Origin: Pseudomonas sp. GD03944
GTDB lineage: Bacteria; Pseudomonadota; Gammaproteobacteria; Pseudomonadales; Pseudomonadaceae
Direction of reading: 5' to 3'
NCBI RefSeq assembly: GCF_029839275.1
Contig: NZ_JAOCAH010000012.1
Coordinates: 92,268 to 156,267, forward strand
DNA length: 64,000 nt
Below the pieces are notes generated by a model that did not search any database, had not been told where the DNA came from, and saw only the letters and a list, made by a program, of their open reading frames with translations. Within the stretch, counting starts at the first letter, position 1; each line of letters starts with the position of its first letter. Of this stretch, positions 39,532-49,800 are shown piece by piece. A program made the translations under genes and the position numbers.

Positions 39532-39957
39532 ATGGCTATGACAGTCCATTGCGACATCGTCAGCGCAGAAGGCGAGATCTTCTCCGGTCTGGTCGAGATG
39601 GTGATTGCGCACGGTAACCTGGGTGATCTCGGTATCGCTCCAGGCCACGCGCCGCTGATTACCGACCTCAAGCCGGGTCCGATTCGTCTGGTCAAGCAAG
39701 GTGGCGAAGCCGAGGTGTTCTACATCTCCGGTGGCTTCCTCGAAGTTCAGCCGAGTGTGGTGAAAGTGCTCGCCGATACCGTGCAGCGTGCTGCCGATAT
39801 CGATGAAGCTGCTGCTCAGGAAGCCCTGCGGGCTGCCGAGAAAGCCCTGAGTGAGAAAGGCTCGGAGTTCGACTACGGCTCCGCTGCTGCTCATCTGGCA
39901 GAGGTCGCGGCCCAGCTGCGTACCGTCCAGCAGCTGCGCAAGAAGTTCGGCGGTTAA
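39532..39957 (+). CDS. atpC: F0F1 ATP synthase subunit epsilon
   Basis: Rotor subunit that couples and inhibits F1, 141 aa. ATG at 39532 (MAMTVHCDIVSAEGEIFSG) is preferred; a slightly longer upstream frame lacks conservation. The beta-sandwich signature GNLGDLGIAPGHAPLITDLK and the C-terminal two-helix hairpin are present. It is the last gene of the operon and is followed by a strong terminator. Confidence 0.96.
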   Translation: MAMTVHCDIVSAEGEIFSGLVEMVIAHGNLGDLGIAPGHAPLITDLKPGPIRLVKQGGEAEVFYISGGFLEVQPSVVKVLADTVQRAADIDEAAAQEALRAAEKALSEKGSEFDYGSAAAHLAEVAAQLRTVQQLRKKFGG

Positions 39958-39982
39958 TTCCGGCGCTTCATCGCAAGCAAGT

Positions 39983-40009
39983 AAAAGGGTAGCCTTGGCT
40001 ACCCTTTTT
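39983..40009 (+). terminator. Rho-independent terminator of the atp operon
   Basis: AAAAGGGTAGCC and GGCTACCCTTTTT form a 12-bp stem with a minimal TT loop (in practice CCTTGG) and a five-T tail, starting 26 bases after atpC. Confidence 0.93.
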
Positions 40010-40091
40010 CTTTGCCTGTCATTTCATATTCCGTGTCGGCTGTGCGGCAGCTCTGCCCAAACCAGTCGACGACTGCTCAGGACCTGCCTCT

Positions 40092-41453
40092 ATGTCGCTC
40101 GATATCGTCATCCTCGCCGCCGGCCAAGGCACGCGCATGCGTTCCGCCTTGCCGAAAGTCCTGCACGCCGTGGCCGGCAAATCCATGCTGGGGCACGTGA
40201 TCGACACCGCACGCCAGTTGAAGCCGCAGGGCATCCACGTGGTGATCGGGCACGGTGCCGAGCAGGTGCGCGAGCGTTTGGCGGCGGATGACCTGAATTT
40301 CGTGATCCAGGCCGAGCAGCTCGGCACCGGCCATGCCGTGGCCCAGGCCTTGCCGCAGCTGAGCGCCGACACGGTGCTGATCCTCTATGGCGACGTGCCC
40401 CTGATCGAAACGGCGACCCTCGAGCGCCTGCTGGGTCAGGTGAGCGACCAGCAGCTCGGCCTGCTGACCGTCGAGCTGGCCGACCCCACCGGGTACGGGC
40501 GCATCGTGCGCAACGGCGACGGCGTGGTTCAGGCCATCATCGAGCACAAGGACGCCAGCGACGCCCAGCGCGCCATCCGCGAAGGCAATACCGGCATCCT
40601 CGCCGTGCCGGGCAAGCGCCTGGCCGACTGGCTGGGGCGCCTGTCCAACAGCAATGCCCAGGGTGAGTACTACCTGACCGACGTCATCGCCATGGCGGTG
40701 GCCGACGGCCTGGTGGTGGCCACCGAGCGGGCGGCCGACGAGATGGAAGTGCTCGGTGCCAACGACCGCATCCAGTTGTCGCAGCTCGAGCGCCATTACC
40801 AGTACCGCGCCGCGCGCCGCCTGATGGCCCAGGGCGTGACCCTGATCGATCCGGCCCGCTTCGACCTGCGCGGTGACGTCACCGTCGGCCGCGACGTGCT
40901 GATCGACGCCAACGTCATTCTCGAAGGCAAGGTGGTGATCGAGGACGGTGTGCAGATCGGCCCGAACTGCGTGATCAAGGATTCCGTGCTGCGCCGCGGC
41001 GCCATCGTCAAAGCCAACAGCCACCTGGAAGGTGCCGAGCTGGGCGAGGGCGCCGATTGCGGTCCGTTCGCCCGCCTGCGTCCGGGTGCCAAGCTGGGGG
41101 CCAAGGCCCATGTGGGCAACTTCGTCGAACTGAAGAACGCGGTGCTGGGCGAGGGCGCCAAGGCGGGCCACCTGAGCTACCTGGGCGATGCCGAAATCGG
41201 TGCGCGCACCAACATCGGCGCCGGCACCATCACCTGCAACTACGACGGTGCCAACAAGCACCGTACCCTGCTCGGTGAAGACGTGTTCATCGGCTCCAAC
41301 AGTGCCCTGGTGGCACCAGTGACCCTGGGCGATCGTTCCACCACGGGCGCCGGCTCGGTGGTGACCCAGGACGTGCCGGCCGACAGCCTGGCCGTCGGCC
41401 GTGCCCGCCAGCGCAATATCGAAGGCTGGAAGCGGCCTACGAAGAACAAGTAA
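40092..41453 (+). CDS. glmU: Bifunctional UDP-GlcNAc pyrophosphorylase / glucosamine-1-phosphate acetyltransferase
   Basis: Makes UDP-N-acetylglucosamine for peptidoglycan and lipopolysaccharide, 453 aa. The N-terminal uridyltransferase domain has LAAGQGTRMRSALPKVLHAV. From about residue 250 a left-handed beta-helix of hexapeptide repeats holds the acetyltransferase site, with NFVELKNAVLGEGAKAGHL and ITCNYDGANKHRT. It precedes glmR and glmS, the other steps of the pathway, in the known pseudomonad order. Confidence 0.97.
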   Translation: MSLDIVILAAGQGTRMRSALPKVLHAVAGKSMLGHVIDTARQLKPQGIHVVIGHGAEQVRERLAADDLNFVIQAEQLGTGHAVAQALPQLSADTVLILYGDVPLIETATLERLLGQVSDQQLGLLTVELADPTGYGRIVRNGDGVVQAIIEHKDASDAQRAIREGNTGILAVPGKRLADWLGRLSNSNAQGEYYLTDVIAMAVADGLVVATERAADEMEVLGANDRIQLSQLERHYQYRAARRLMAQGVTLIDPARFDLRGDVTVGRDVLIDANVILEGKVVIEDGVQIGPNCVIKDSVLRRGAIVKANSHLEGAELGEGADCGPFARLRPGAKLGAKAHVGNFVELKNAVLGEGAKAGHLSYLGDAEIGARTNIGAGTITCNYDGANKHRTLLGEDVFIGSNSALVAPVTLGDRSTTGAGSVVTQDVPADSLAVGRARQRNIEGWKRPTKNK

Positions 41454-41460
41454 GCAGCCT

Positions 41461-41541
41461 GTAGCCTGGGTTGAGCGAAGCGATACCCGGGAAGTACCAG
41501 GCTGAATGGTCTTGTGGATAACTGCCTGACAGGCAGGCTAC
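41461..41541. repeat. 81-bp intergenic element with inverted ends and a DnaA box
   Basis: GTAGCCTG (41461-41468) and CAGGCTAC (41534-41541) are inverted ends. Inside are the phrase GGTTGAGCGAAGCGATACCCGG, a palindrome TGCCTG-A-CAGGCA (41523-41535) and a perfect DnaA box TGTGGATAA (41513-41521). It resembles the short mobile repeats scattered between pseudomonad genes. Confidence 0.5.
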
Positions 41542-41571
41542 GTTTCATTCCAACAAGCAGGGAGAAGCAGC

Positions 41572-42183
41572 GTGTTCGGTGTAACGGATTACAGCGCCTT
41601 CGTGGTGGCCTTCATCATCCTGCTGGCGATCCCGGGCCCAGGTAACCTTGCGCTGATCTTATCCACAGGCAAGGGCGGCATCCGTGGTGGCCTGGCGTCG
41701 ACCCTGGGCATCATTCTGGGTGACCAGGTGTTGATGTGGCTGGCCGTGGCCGGCGTCGCCGCGTTGCTCAAGGCCTACCCGACGGCCTTTCACCTGGTGC
41801 AGTGGCTCGGCGCGGCCTACCTGGTCTATCTCGGCCTGCGCATGCTGCTGGCGAAACCCGGGGCAGCGCCGACGCTGAATATCGAGCCACGTCAGTACCT
41901 GTGGCAGACGCTGGTGATCACCCTGTTCAATCCCAAGGCCATCGTTTTCTACATGGCCTTCTTCCCCCTGTTCATCGACCCGGTACGCCACCAGGGCATG
42001 GTGACGTTCGGTTTCCTGGCAGTGACCATCGCCGTGCTGACCTTCCTGTACGGCCTGGTGATCGTGCTCAGCACCCACTTCCTGGCTGAAAGGATGCGCG
42101 CCAACCCGCGCATTTCCAGAATCCTGGAGAAACTGGCAGGGCTGTGCCTGGTGGGTTTCGGCATCAAGCTGACGCTGAACTGA
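41572..42183 (+). CDS. LysE family amino-acid exporter
   Basis: A 203-aa inner-membrane translocator of the LysE/RhtB family with about six hydrophobic segments. The N-terminal signature AIPGPGNLALILSTGKGGIRGG and the LFNPKAIVFYMAFFPLFI segment are typical. GTG at 41572 has GGGAGAAG upstream. It sits between glmU and glmR. The exported compound is not known and a link with amino-sugar synthesis is not evident. Confidence 0.85.
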   Translation: MFGVTDYSAFVVAFIILLAIPGPGNLALILSTGKGGIRGGLASTLGIILGDQVLMWLAVAGVAALLKAYPTAFHLVQWLGAAYLVYLGLRMLLAKPGAAPTLNIEPRQYLWQTLVITLFNPKAIVFYMAFFPLFIDPVRHQGMVTFGFLAVTIAVLTFLYGLVIVLSTHFLAERMRANPRISRILEKLAGLCLVGFGIKLTLN

Positions 42184-42272
42184 GCCTCGCGAACGCCCGT
42201 CGGCGGTGTGTAGATTTTCACCAGCCGCGCTTGCGGGCATCCCGTTCTTATGTTTTGATTCGCGCCATTATC

Positions 42273-42285
42273 TTTCGAATCGAAA
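42273..42285. promoter_or_regulatory. Candidate GlmR operator upstream of glmR
   Basis: TTTCGA-A-TCGAAA is a perfect 13-base palindrome ending eight bases before the glmR start. DeoR-family regulators such as GlpR and AgaR recognise TTTCG-containing repeats, so an autoregulatory operator is plausible. Confidence 0.5.
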
Positions 42286-42292
42286 CTTACAG

Positions 42293-43063
42293 ATGTCGAA
42301 GCGCAATACACCGCAGCGTCGCCACACCATCCTTGCCTTGCTCGCCGAGCAGGGCGAGGTCAGTGTCGATGAGTTGTCGAAAGCCTTCGCCACCTCCGAA
42401 GTGACCATTCGCAAAGACCTCTCTGCGCTGGAAAAGAATGGCCTGCTGCTGCGCCGCTATGGGGGGGCAGTGCCCATGCCCCAGGAACTGATCGGGGAGG
42501 GTGCGCAACCGGTTTCGCCGTACAAGCAGGCCATCGCCCGAGCCGGCGTTGCCTGCATCCGCGAGCATGCGCGCATCATCATCGACAGTGGCACCACCAC
42601 CGCGGCGATGATCCCGCAGCTCGGCCACAAGCCCGGCCTGGTAGTGATGACCAACTCGCTGAACGTGGCCAATGCCCTGCGCGAACTGGAGCATGAGCCG
42701 GTGCTGCTGATGACGGGCGGTACCTGGGACCCGCACTCGGAGTCCTTCCAGGGCCAGGTGGCGGAACAGGTGCTGCGCTCCTACGATTTCGACCAGCTGT
42801 TCATTGGCGCCGATGGCATCGACCTGGCGCGCGGCACTACCACCTTCAATGAGCTGCTGGGCCTGTCCAGGGTGATGGCCGAAGTGGCCCGGGAAGTGGT
42901 GGTGATGGTCGAGAGCGACAAGATCGGCCGGCGGATTCCCAACCTCGAGCTGCCCTGGGGCAGCGTGCATACACTGATTACCGATGAACGCCTCGACACC
43001 GAGGCCCGTGAACAACTGATCGCGCGCGGCATCAAGCTGATCTGCGCCGCTGTAGACGCTTAA
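42293..43063 (+). CDS. glmR: DeoR family transcriptional regulator GlmR
   Basis: A 256-aa regulator. The N-terminal HTH covers about 5-60 (VSVDELSKAFATSEVTIRKD), followed by the DeoR sugar-phosphate sensor domain with IIDSGTTTAAMIPQL and MTGGTWDPHSESFQG. ATG at 42293 (MSKRNTPQRRHTILALLAEQ) follows a TTTCGA palindrome; the frame is open upstream but through promoter sequence. It directly precedes glmS by 16 bases, and control of glmS by amino-sugar phosphate level is the likely role. Confidence 0.88.
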   Translation: MSKRNTPQRRHTILALLAEQGEVSVDELSKAFATSEVTIRKDLSALEKNGLLLRRYGGAVPMPQELIGEGAQPVSPYKQAIARAGVACIREHARIIIDSGTTTAAMIPQLGHKPGLVVMTNSLNVANALRELEHEPVLLMTGGTWDPHSESFQGQVAEQVLRSYDFDQLFIGADGIDLARGTTTFNELLGLSRVMAEVAREVVVMVESDKIGRRIPNLELPWGSVHTLITDERLDTEAREQLIARGIKLICAAVDA

Positions 43064-43079
43064 AAGCAAGGAGAATCCT

Positions 43080-44915
<1,836 letters not shown>

Positions 44916-44920
44916 GCGCG

Positions 44921-45256
44921 ATGAGTCCGGCCCTGGCACTGCTGTTCGGCAGCTGCCAGGCGGTGCTGGCCGGCGATGCGCCCTGCATCGCCTGGCTGCG
45001 TGCCGAAGGTTTCGAGTGCGAGGCGGGGCGCTGGCAGTTCTGCTTACCAGCGCTGCATGCCCTGCTGATGGAACGCCTGCCGAGCGCCGAGCGCATCGAT
45101 TACCCGCATTTCATCCGCGAGTTGTACGCCAGCGACCTGAATATACGCCTGCGTGCGCTCGGTGCGGAGATCGTCATTGTCGATAACCAAGGCAAGGTCG
45201 ACGCCAGCGTGTACGGGCTGTGCCGCCTGGGTGCGGCGCCCGAAGCCCTGCGCTGA
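44921..45256 (+). CDS. Conserved hypothetical protein downstream of glmS
   Basis: A 111-aa soluble protein starting five bases after glmS, hence probably in the same transcript. It has two N-terminal cysteines (GSCQAVLAGDAPCIAW) and two more nearby, and a C-terminal LGAEIVIVDNQGKVDASVYGL strand-loop. No domain was recognised. Its codon use matches its neighbours, so it appears to be a real gene. Confidence 0.65.
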   Translation: MSPALALLFGSCQAVLAGDAPCIAWLRAEGFECEAGRWQFCLPALHALLMERLPSAERIDYPHFIRELYASDLNIRLRALGAEIVIVDNQGKVDASVYGLCRLGAAPEALR

Positions 45257-45413
45257 GAGGCGGATCGGCTGGCGACCCCGGTGTTTTCGGTAAGTCCGAG
45301 CGGTTCACAGAAATGGCCGCCCGTGGCCGCGGGGAACGCTGAACAGCCGAGGATGCGGTTAACATGCCCGGAGCCCAGGAGTTGGGCGGCCATTATCGGT
45401 GGACATATCAAGG

Positions 45414-46709
45414 ATGAACCTCCTGCCTTTCAAACCCTGGTGCCTGTGCGCCACTGTTGTCGCGACGTTGTTCAGCGCCGGTGTGCAGGCAAGTCCCGCG
45501 CATGGCCTGGAGATCGGTGGCTTCGGTCGTCTGGTGGAGACGAGTGAGGTCGAAGCGTTTCTCGATCGCGGGCGGCACTTCTCCTATCAGGGCAAGCAGC
45601 GCCAGCCGGTCGGTGACTGGTACCAGCGCACCTCTCGCTATTACCTGTTGGGTGATGACAAGGCGTTGCTGGTCGTCGGTGTCGGCAAGGAGAGCGCGAC
45701 CCACGATTACTTCAAGCCCGGCACCCAACTGGTCCGCATTCACGAAACGGGTGTACCCCTGTCCACCTCGCTCAGCGCCTTCACCACCCTGGGCTGGCCG
45801 CAGAGCAATCCGGATTTGCGTGTATTCCCGGAAATCGACGCGGTGCTGTCCGCTGCGACGGGGGAACTGCGCACCGTTTCCGTGAGCCCCTATGGCGCCG
45901 CCGGGCTGCTGTTGGTGGCGCCGGATATGAGCCGCGTCGTTTCACGCACTGCCGATGGCGCGGTGGTGCTCATGGAGCCCGGCAAAGGGCTGGTCGGTGT
46001 GATCTGGCCTGACCCGAAAGCACTGGCCGAAGCCCGCGAGCAGGTGAGTCGCGAGCAACGGCGCCTGTCTGAAACGGGCAGGTACCAGCACGGCACCGAG
46101 CGCGGCCTCTTCGAGCCCTATGCCCGGTATAAATGGGCGCATGACCAGTTCACCTGGTACCGCAAGGACGGCCAGTGGCACCTGCGTGGTTTGGGCCAGA
46201 CCACGGAGCCCGAGCCGCTATCGACGCCTTTTGCCCAGTTTTTGCGCGACTACTACGCACACCTGGTCAAGACCGGAACACCGTTGGCCTGGCGCAACTT
46301 CCGCGCCGGCCACCCGGGGGTGCGGGTCTTGCCCCATGACGATCCCCGGCTGAGGCCGCCGTGTGATTGCGGCCTGCTGTATTACCCCGGTAACCCGTTG
46401 CCCCTCGCGTTCGCGCTGGAACGGCCGCAGCCCATGCTGGGTGTGACGGTCGAGGCATTTGGGCTTTCGGGGGACAAGCTGCGGCCGCGGCTGTATACCC
46501 GCATGGCGCGGGACGCCGCGTTATCGTCGATCACGCGCCATTTCGCGACGCTAGGGTTGCGCATGCTGCGCATCAACGAGAGCCACTACTCCATCCGGGG
46601 TGGGACGGTGACGCTGTTCTTGCGGGTCTACGACACCGCTGACCCCGAGGTCGTGGCGATCGACCTGGCCAATCATGGCGCTGCCAACTGCCTGGAGTGC
46701 TTGAAATGA
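45414..46709 (+). CDS. Exported protein of unknown function
   Basis: A 431-aa protein from ATG at 45414 with GGA just upstream. Residues 1-26 form a signal peptide (CLCATVVATLFSAGVQA, cleaved near QA-S), so it is periplasmic or surface-exposed. A central region is rich in aromatic and charged residues (YKWAHDQFTWYRKDGQWH), and a C-D-C motif occurs at PPCDCGLLYY. It ends NCLECLK, giving a second cysteine pair. No family was recognised. Its stop overlaps the start of a lipoprotein gene (ATGA), so the two form a unit. Confidence 0.7.
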   Translation: MNLLPFKPWCLCATVVATLFSAGVQASPAHGLEIGGFGRLVETSEVEAFLDRGRHFSYQGKQRQPVGDWYQRTSRYYLLGDDKALLVVGVGKESATHDYFKPGTQLVRIHETGVPLSTSLSAFTTLGWPQSNPDLRVFPEIDAVLSAATGELRTVSVSPYGAAGLLLVAPDMSRVVSRTADGAVVLMEPGKGLVGVIWPDPKALAEAREQVSREQRRLSETGRYQHGTERGLFEPYARYKWAHDQFTWYRKDGQWHLRGLGQTTEPEPLSTPFAQFLRDYYAHLVKTGTPLAWRNFRAGHPGVRVLPHDDPRLRPPCDCGLLYYPGNPLPLAFALERPQPMLGVTVEAFGLSGDKLRPRLYTRMARDAALSSITRHFATLGLRMLRINESHYSIRGGTVTLFLRVYDTADPEVVAIDLANHGAANCLECLK

Positions 46710-47278
46710 CCGCGCTGCAGCTTTTTTCCAGGTGTTCGGTGGCCATCCTGTTGTTCGCGGTAGCGGGTTGTCGCAGTACCCATGAATACATTCCTGACAT
46801 GCCCAGCGAGCAACTGGATGCCAGCCGAAGCCTGGGCAGCCTTGAGGTGCGTTACGAGCGGACGTTGAGCTATCCGCCGACGCTCTACAGCGCGTTTCGG
46901 CGCACGATCATCGAGCCTGAGATGGGCTTTGCCGGTACGCATGTATTCGCGGTGGCCTATCCGACGGCGAAGGTAGGTGAGGACTATTCATCCCTGACAT
47001 TGAAAGGCGAAGCGCTGGAAGAGGGGCGCTGGCGTTTCAATATTCCCTACAAGTCTGGCTGGAAGAAGTCCCAGGATCTCCTCCTGCGTTTCGACGGAGC
47101 CAAACAGGGGTTTCTGTTCCGTTACCTGGAAGGGCAGAGCTGCCTGAACGACTATTCGGTTGAGAACCCGGGTGGCCCGCCCCTTCAGGTCAGCGTGCGG
47201 TTCAAGGAGTCGGCCTGTTTGCTGCCCTGTTCGCCGTCTCTCAGAGATCCTGCCCGCTGTTCGAACCGCTGGCGCTAG
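46706..47278 (+). CDS. Putative lipoprotein of unknown function
   Basis: A 190-aa protein overlapping the previous gene by four bases. Its N-terminus is a lipoprotein signal with lipobox-like LFAVAGC, so Cys at about residue 21 would be lipidated. The rest is soluble, with EVRYERTLSYPPTLYSAFRR and a Cys pair near the C-terminus. It converges on cobM, 15 bases away. Co-translation with the exported 431-aa protein suggests a joint envelope function. Confidence 0.68.
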   Translation: MTALQLFSRCSVAILLFAVAGCRSTHEYIPDMPSEQLDASRSLGSLEVRYERTLSYPPTLYSAFRRTIIEPEMGFAGTHVFAVAYPTAKVGEDYSSLTLKGEALEEGRWRFNIPYKSGWKKSQDLLLRFDGAKQGFLFRYLEGQSCLNDYSVENPGGPPLQVSVRFKESACLLPCSPSLRDPARCSNRWR

Positions 47279-47293
47279 AAGGCGCTTTAGCCA

Positions 47294-48052
47294 TCAGTCA
47301 GCCGTGGGGTCTCGATAAAGATGCCGGTGCCCGGCGTTGTACAGCGCCGAGTCGGCGAAGTCCTCGGCGTTCAGCACACGCCCCACCAGAATCAGCGCCG
47401 TGCGGCGAAAGCCCTTGGCGCTGACCTGCGCCTCGATATCGGCCAATGTGCCCAGCACCCAGTCCTGATCCGGCCAACTGGCCCTGTGGATAACTGCAAT
47501 GGGGCAGTCGGCACCGTAGTGCGGCAGCAACTCGGCGACGATCTTGCCCAGGTGCGCCACCCCCAGGTGAATCGCCATGGTGGCGCCGTGGCGCGCCAGG
47601 TCAGGCAGTTGCTCGCCGGGCGGCAGCGCGGATTTGCTGCCGTAGCGGGTGAGGATCAGCGTCTGGGACACGTCGGGCAGGGTCAGCTCGCTTTCCAGCA
47701 GCGCAGCGCAGGCCGAGGTGGCGGTGACGCCGGGGATGATCTGAAAGGGGATATCCAACGCCCGCAAATGACGGATCTGCTCGCCGATCGCGCCATACAG
47801 CGACGGGTCGCCGGAGTGCACCCGGGCGACGTCCTGGCCCCGTTCATGGGCCTGCCGAATCAACGTGATGATCTCTTCCAGGTGCAGCTCGGCAGTGTTA
47901 ATCACCTGCTCGGCTTGGTGACCGTCCAGCACGGCCTCGGGCACCAGGGAGCCGGCATACAGAATCACCGGGCACGTACGCACCAGGCGCTGGCCTTTGA
48001 CGGTGATCAATTCCGGGTCGCCGGGGCCGGCACCGATGAAGTAGACGGTCAT
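47294..48052 (-). CDS. cobM: Precorrin-4 C(11)-methyltransferase
   Basis: SAM-dependent methyltransferase of the aerobic cobalamin pathway, converting precorrin-4 to precorrin-5, 252 aa. The family glycine-rich start is VYFIGAGPGDPELITVKGQRL without the final residues; HSGDPSLYGAIGEQI and IPGVTATSACAALLE are also typical. It is the last gene of a minus-strand unit headed by cbtB under a cobalamin riboswitch. A perfect DnaA box (47485-47493) lies in its coding sequence. Confidence 0.94.
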   Translation of the reverse strand: MTVYFIGAGPGDPELITVKGQRLVRTCPVILYAGSLVPEAVLDGHQAEQVINTAELHLEEIITLIRQAHERGQDVARVHSGDPSLYGAIGEQIRHLRALDIPFQIIPGVTATSACAALLESELTLPDVSQTLILTRYGSKSALPPGEQLPDLARHGATMAIHLGVAHLGKIVAELLPHYGADCPIAVIHRASWPDQDWVLGTLADIEAQVSAKGFRRTALILVGRVLNAEDFADSALYNAGHRHLYRDPTAD

Positions 48053-48078
48053 GGGGGGTTCCCTGAACAGGTGTAGTG

Positions 48079-48630
48079 CTACGGAGTGGCTTGGCGCATC
48101 AGAATCTTGGCCGTGATGATTGCCGGTTCGTTCTCGTAACCCAGTTTGGCCAGATCGATCACGTACCGGCGGATATCTTCCGGTGACCAGAAAATCCAGC
48201 CATGTTGGGCGAATACCTGCTCGATTTCAGCGCTTCTGGATTGATAGACCTTGCCAGCTGCGAGGCCCAATACGATCTCGGTAGCCTCGTTGGCCATATC
48301 GAGTGCGATCAGATCCTGCTTCAGGCGTGCAAGCACGATGCGGCGGTAGTTCTCGCAAGTGAACAGCTTGTACTTGCCTTCGGGAATGGCATGCACTTCG
48401 TTGAGGCAGGAGAGGCGCACGCCCGTCGAGTCGAGGAAAGACTTGGCCTCGAAGGCCAGCACACGATTCTGCGCAGGCTTGAACGCGAGTAGGTCAATCT
48501 CCGGCCGGGGAATGGAAGGCTTGCCGATCTGTCTTTTTTCTTCTTTGGTGAGTTTGACCTTGAAGGACTGTCTGACCCAGTAGCCTTTACCCTCCAACAG
48601 GGTTTTGATGACGCTTTCGAAGTGGTCCAT
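48079..48630 (-). CDS. Putative PD-(D/E)XK nuclease-like protein
   Basis: A 183-aa protein of unknown role. The pattern EIDLLAF...VLAFEAKSF gives D-(about 15)-ExK, the core of restriction-endonuclease-like folds. The lysine-rich N-terminus (KVKLTKEEKRQIGK) could touch nucleic acid. Three 60-base lines I counted average about 54% GC, below the neighbours, which suggests insertion into the cobalamin operon. It starts three bases after cobE ends, so it may depend on coupled translation. The nuclease call is inference from one motif. Confidence 0.6.
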   Translation of the reverse strand: MDHFESVIKTLLEGKGYWVRQSFKVKLTKEEKRQIGKPSIPRPEIDLLAFKPAQNRVLAFEAKSFLDSTGVRLSCLNEVHAIPEGKYKLFTCENYRRIVLARLKQDLIALDMANEATEIVLGLAAGKVYQSRSAEIEQVFAQHGWIFWSPEDIRRYVIDLAKLGYENEPAIITAKILMRQATP

Positions 48631-48633
48631 CGT

Positions 48634-49068
48634 TCAGTCACATGTTCGCGGGGCGGATACCACCGCTAGGGCCAGGGTGGCGCTAGGGCTTTTCTGTTTG
48701 GTCATTAGTAACCGGGCTTCGCCGCCGCTCAGGCGTTCGGCCAGGGCGAGCGCGCTGGCTTCCGCGATGCCAGCACTGCCGGTGGTGCGCAGGGCGAGCT
48801 CGGAGGTTTCGCTCAGGCGCCCATGGTAACGCGCCAGCTCGGTGACGGGCACGAAGGTGATCGGCAATTGCAGGTACTCAGCCAACTGCAGCAGGCCGGG
48901 TTCTGCGGACTTGTGCTCGCTGCTGGCCAGGCCGCTCAGGTGTTCGAGCGTCAGGCCTTGCAGGGTCAGCGTTCGCTGCAGCAGATCGAGCAGCTCGTCC
49001 CGTGAGCAGCCCTGGCGGCAGCCGAGCCCCGCGACATACAGGGCGCGGCCGTCTACGGGATCAGGCAT
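48634..49068 (-). CDS. cobE: Cobalamin biosynthesis protein CobE (CbiG C-terminal type)
   Basis: A 144-aa protein matching the CobE/GbiG C-terminal domain: YVAGLGCRQGCSRDELLDLL near the start, ASSEHKSAEPGLLQLAEYL, and GSAGIAEASALALA. It acts in the aerobic corrin pathway, where CobE is associated with precorrin handling or lactone opening, although its exact step is less clear than that of its neighbours. Its start overlaps the cbtA stop by eight bases, placing it in the riboswitch-controlled unit. Confidence 0.85.
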   Translation of the reverse strand: MPDPVDGRALYVAGLGCRQGCSRDELLDLLQRTLTLQGLTLEHLSGLASSEHKSAEPGLLQLAEYLQLPITFVPVTELARYHGRLSETSELALRTTGSAGIAEASALALAERLSGGEARLLMTKQKSPSATLALAVVSAPRTCD

Positions 49069-49789
49069 GCCGTTGGGGGCGGCCGTAGAACCAGGCGGCC
49101 GCCACGCCCAGGGCGGACCAGAACACGGCGTTGGTCAGCAGCGAGGCGAGGATGAACTCACGCTCCAGCGCGGCAGGCGCCAGGCTTTCGTGCACCTCTG
49201 GGTGCGGGGCGCCGACCACGTGCGGGACCGCCAGAATCAGCACGCCGAGAATGCGCAGCACCCCGTGGCTGCCGAACGCCAACAGCGCCAGGCCTGCGGC
49301 GGTCGAGGCCGCGGCGCCGATCCACCAGTACTGGCGCAGCAGCAGGTCGGCGGCTGCGGTGCCCGGCAGTTCCGGCGGCAGGCCGGCAGACGGGGCGAGG
49401 GAGAAGGTGGTGAAACCCGCCAGGCCCCAGAGCAGGCCCTGCCACAACTGGCCGGGTGCACGCAGGGTGAACAGGCCGGCGAGCATCAGGGCGAAGCCCA
49501 CGGCCACCACCAGGTTGCTCAGACCGGTGGCCAGCAGGCGCTGCCAGCCGTCCTCCGGTGCCCAGGCCTCACCGTCATGGCTATGGCCACCGGCGGTGTC
49601 GTGCTCGTGTTCATGGGCGACGGCAGCGGCGTCGTGGTTGTGTTCGACCACTTCGGCAGCGGGCTCGCTGGTTTCGAAGGTTTCCGCCTGCAGAATCAGC
49701 GGGGTGACCCACAGGCTCTGCAGCAGGGTCAGGACGATGGCGGCGAGCAGGCCGGCGAACCCGGCCGTCTGGGCGATACGCTTGAGCAT
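49061..49789 (-). CDS. cbtA: Cobalt transporter subunit CbtA
   Basis: A 242-aa inner-membrane protein with an N-terminal membrane segment, a histidine-rich loop (EHNHDAAAVAHEHEHD, then GGHSHDGE) and four further hydrophobic segments. CbtA is a predicted cobalt importer found with B12 genes. ATG at 49789 (MLKRIAQTAGFAGLL) is preferred; the frame is open far upstream through cbtB and the riboswitch. It follows cbtB by 11 bases. Confidence 0.9.
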   Translation of the reverse strand: MLKRIAQTAGFAGLLAAIVLTLLQSLWVTPLILQAETFETSEPAAEVVEHNHDAAAVAHEHEHDTAGGHSHDGEAWAPEDGWQRLLATGLSNLVVAVGFALMLAGLFTLRAPGQLWQGLLWGLAGFTTFSLAPSAGLPPELPGTAAADLLLRQYWWIGAAASTAAGLALLAFGSHGVLRILGVLILAVPHVVGAPHPEVHESLAPAALEREFILASLLTNAVFWSALGVAAAWFYGRPQRHA

Positions 49790-49800
49790 GGACGAGCGCC

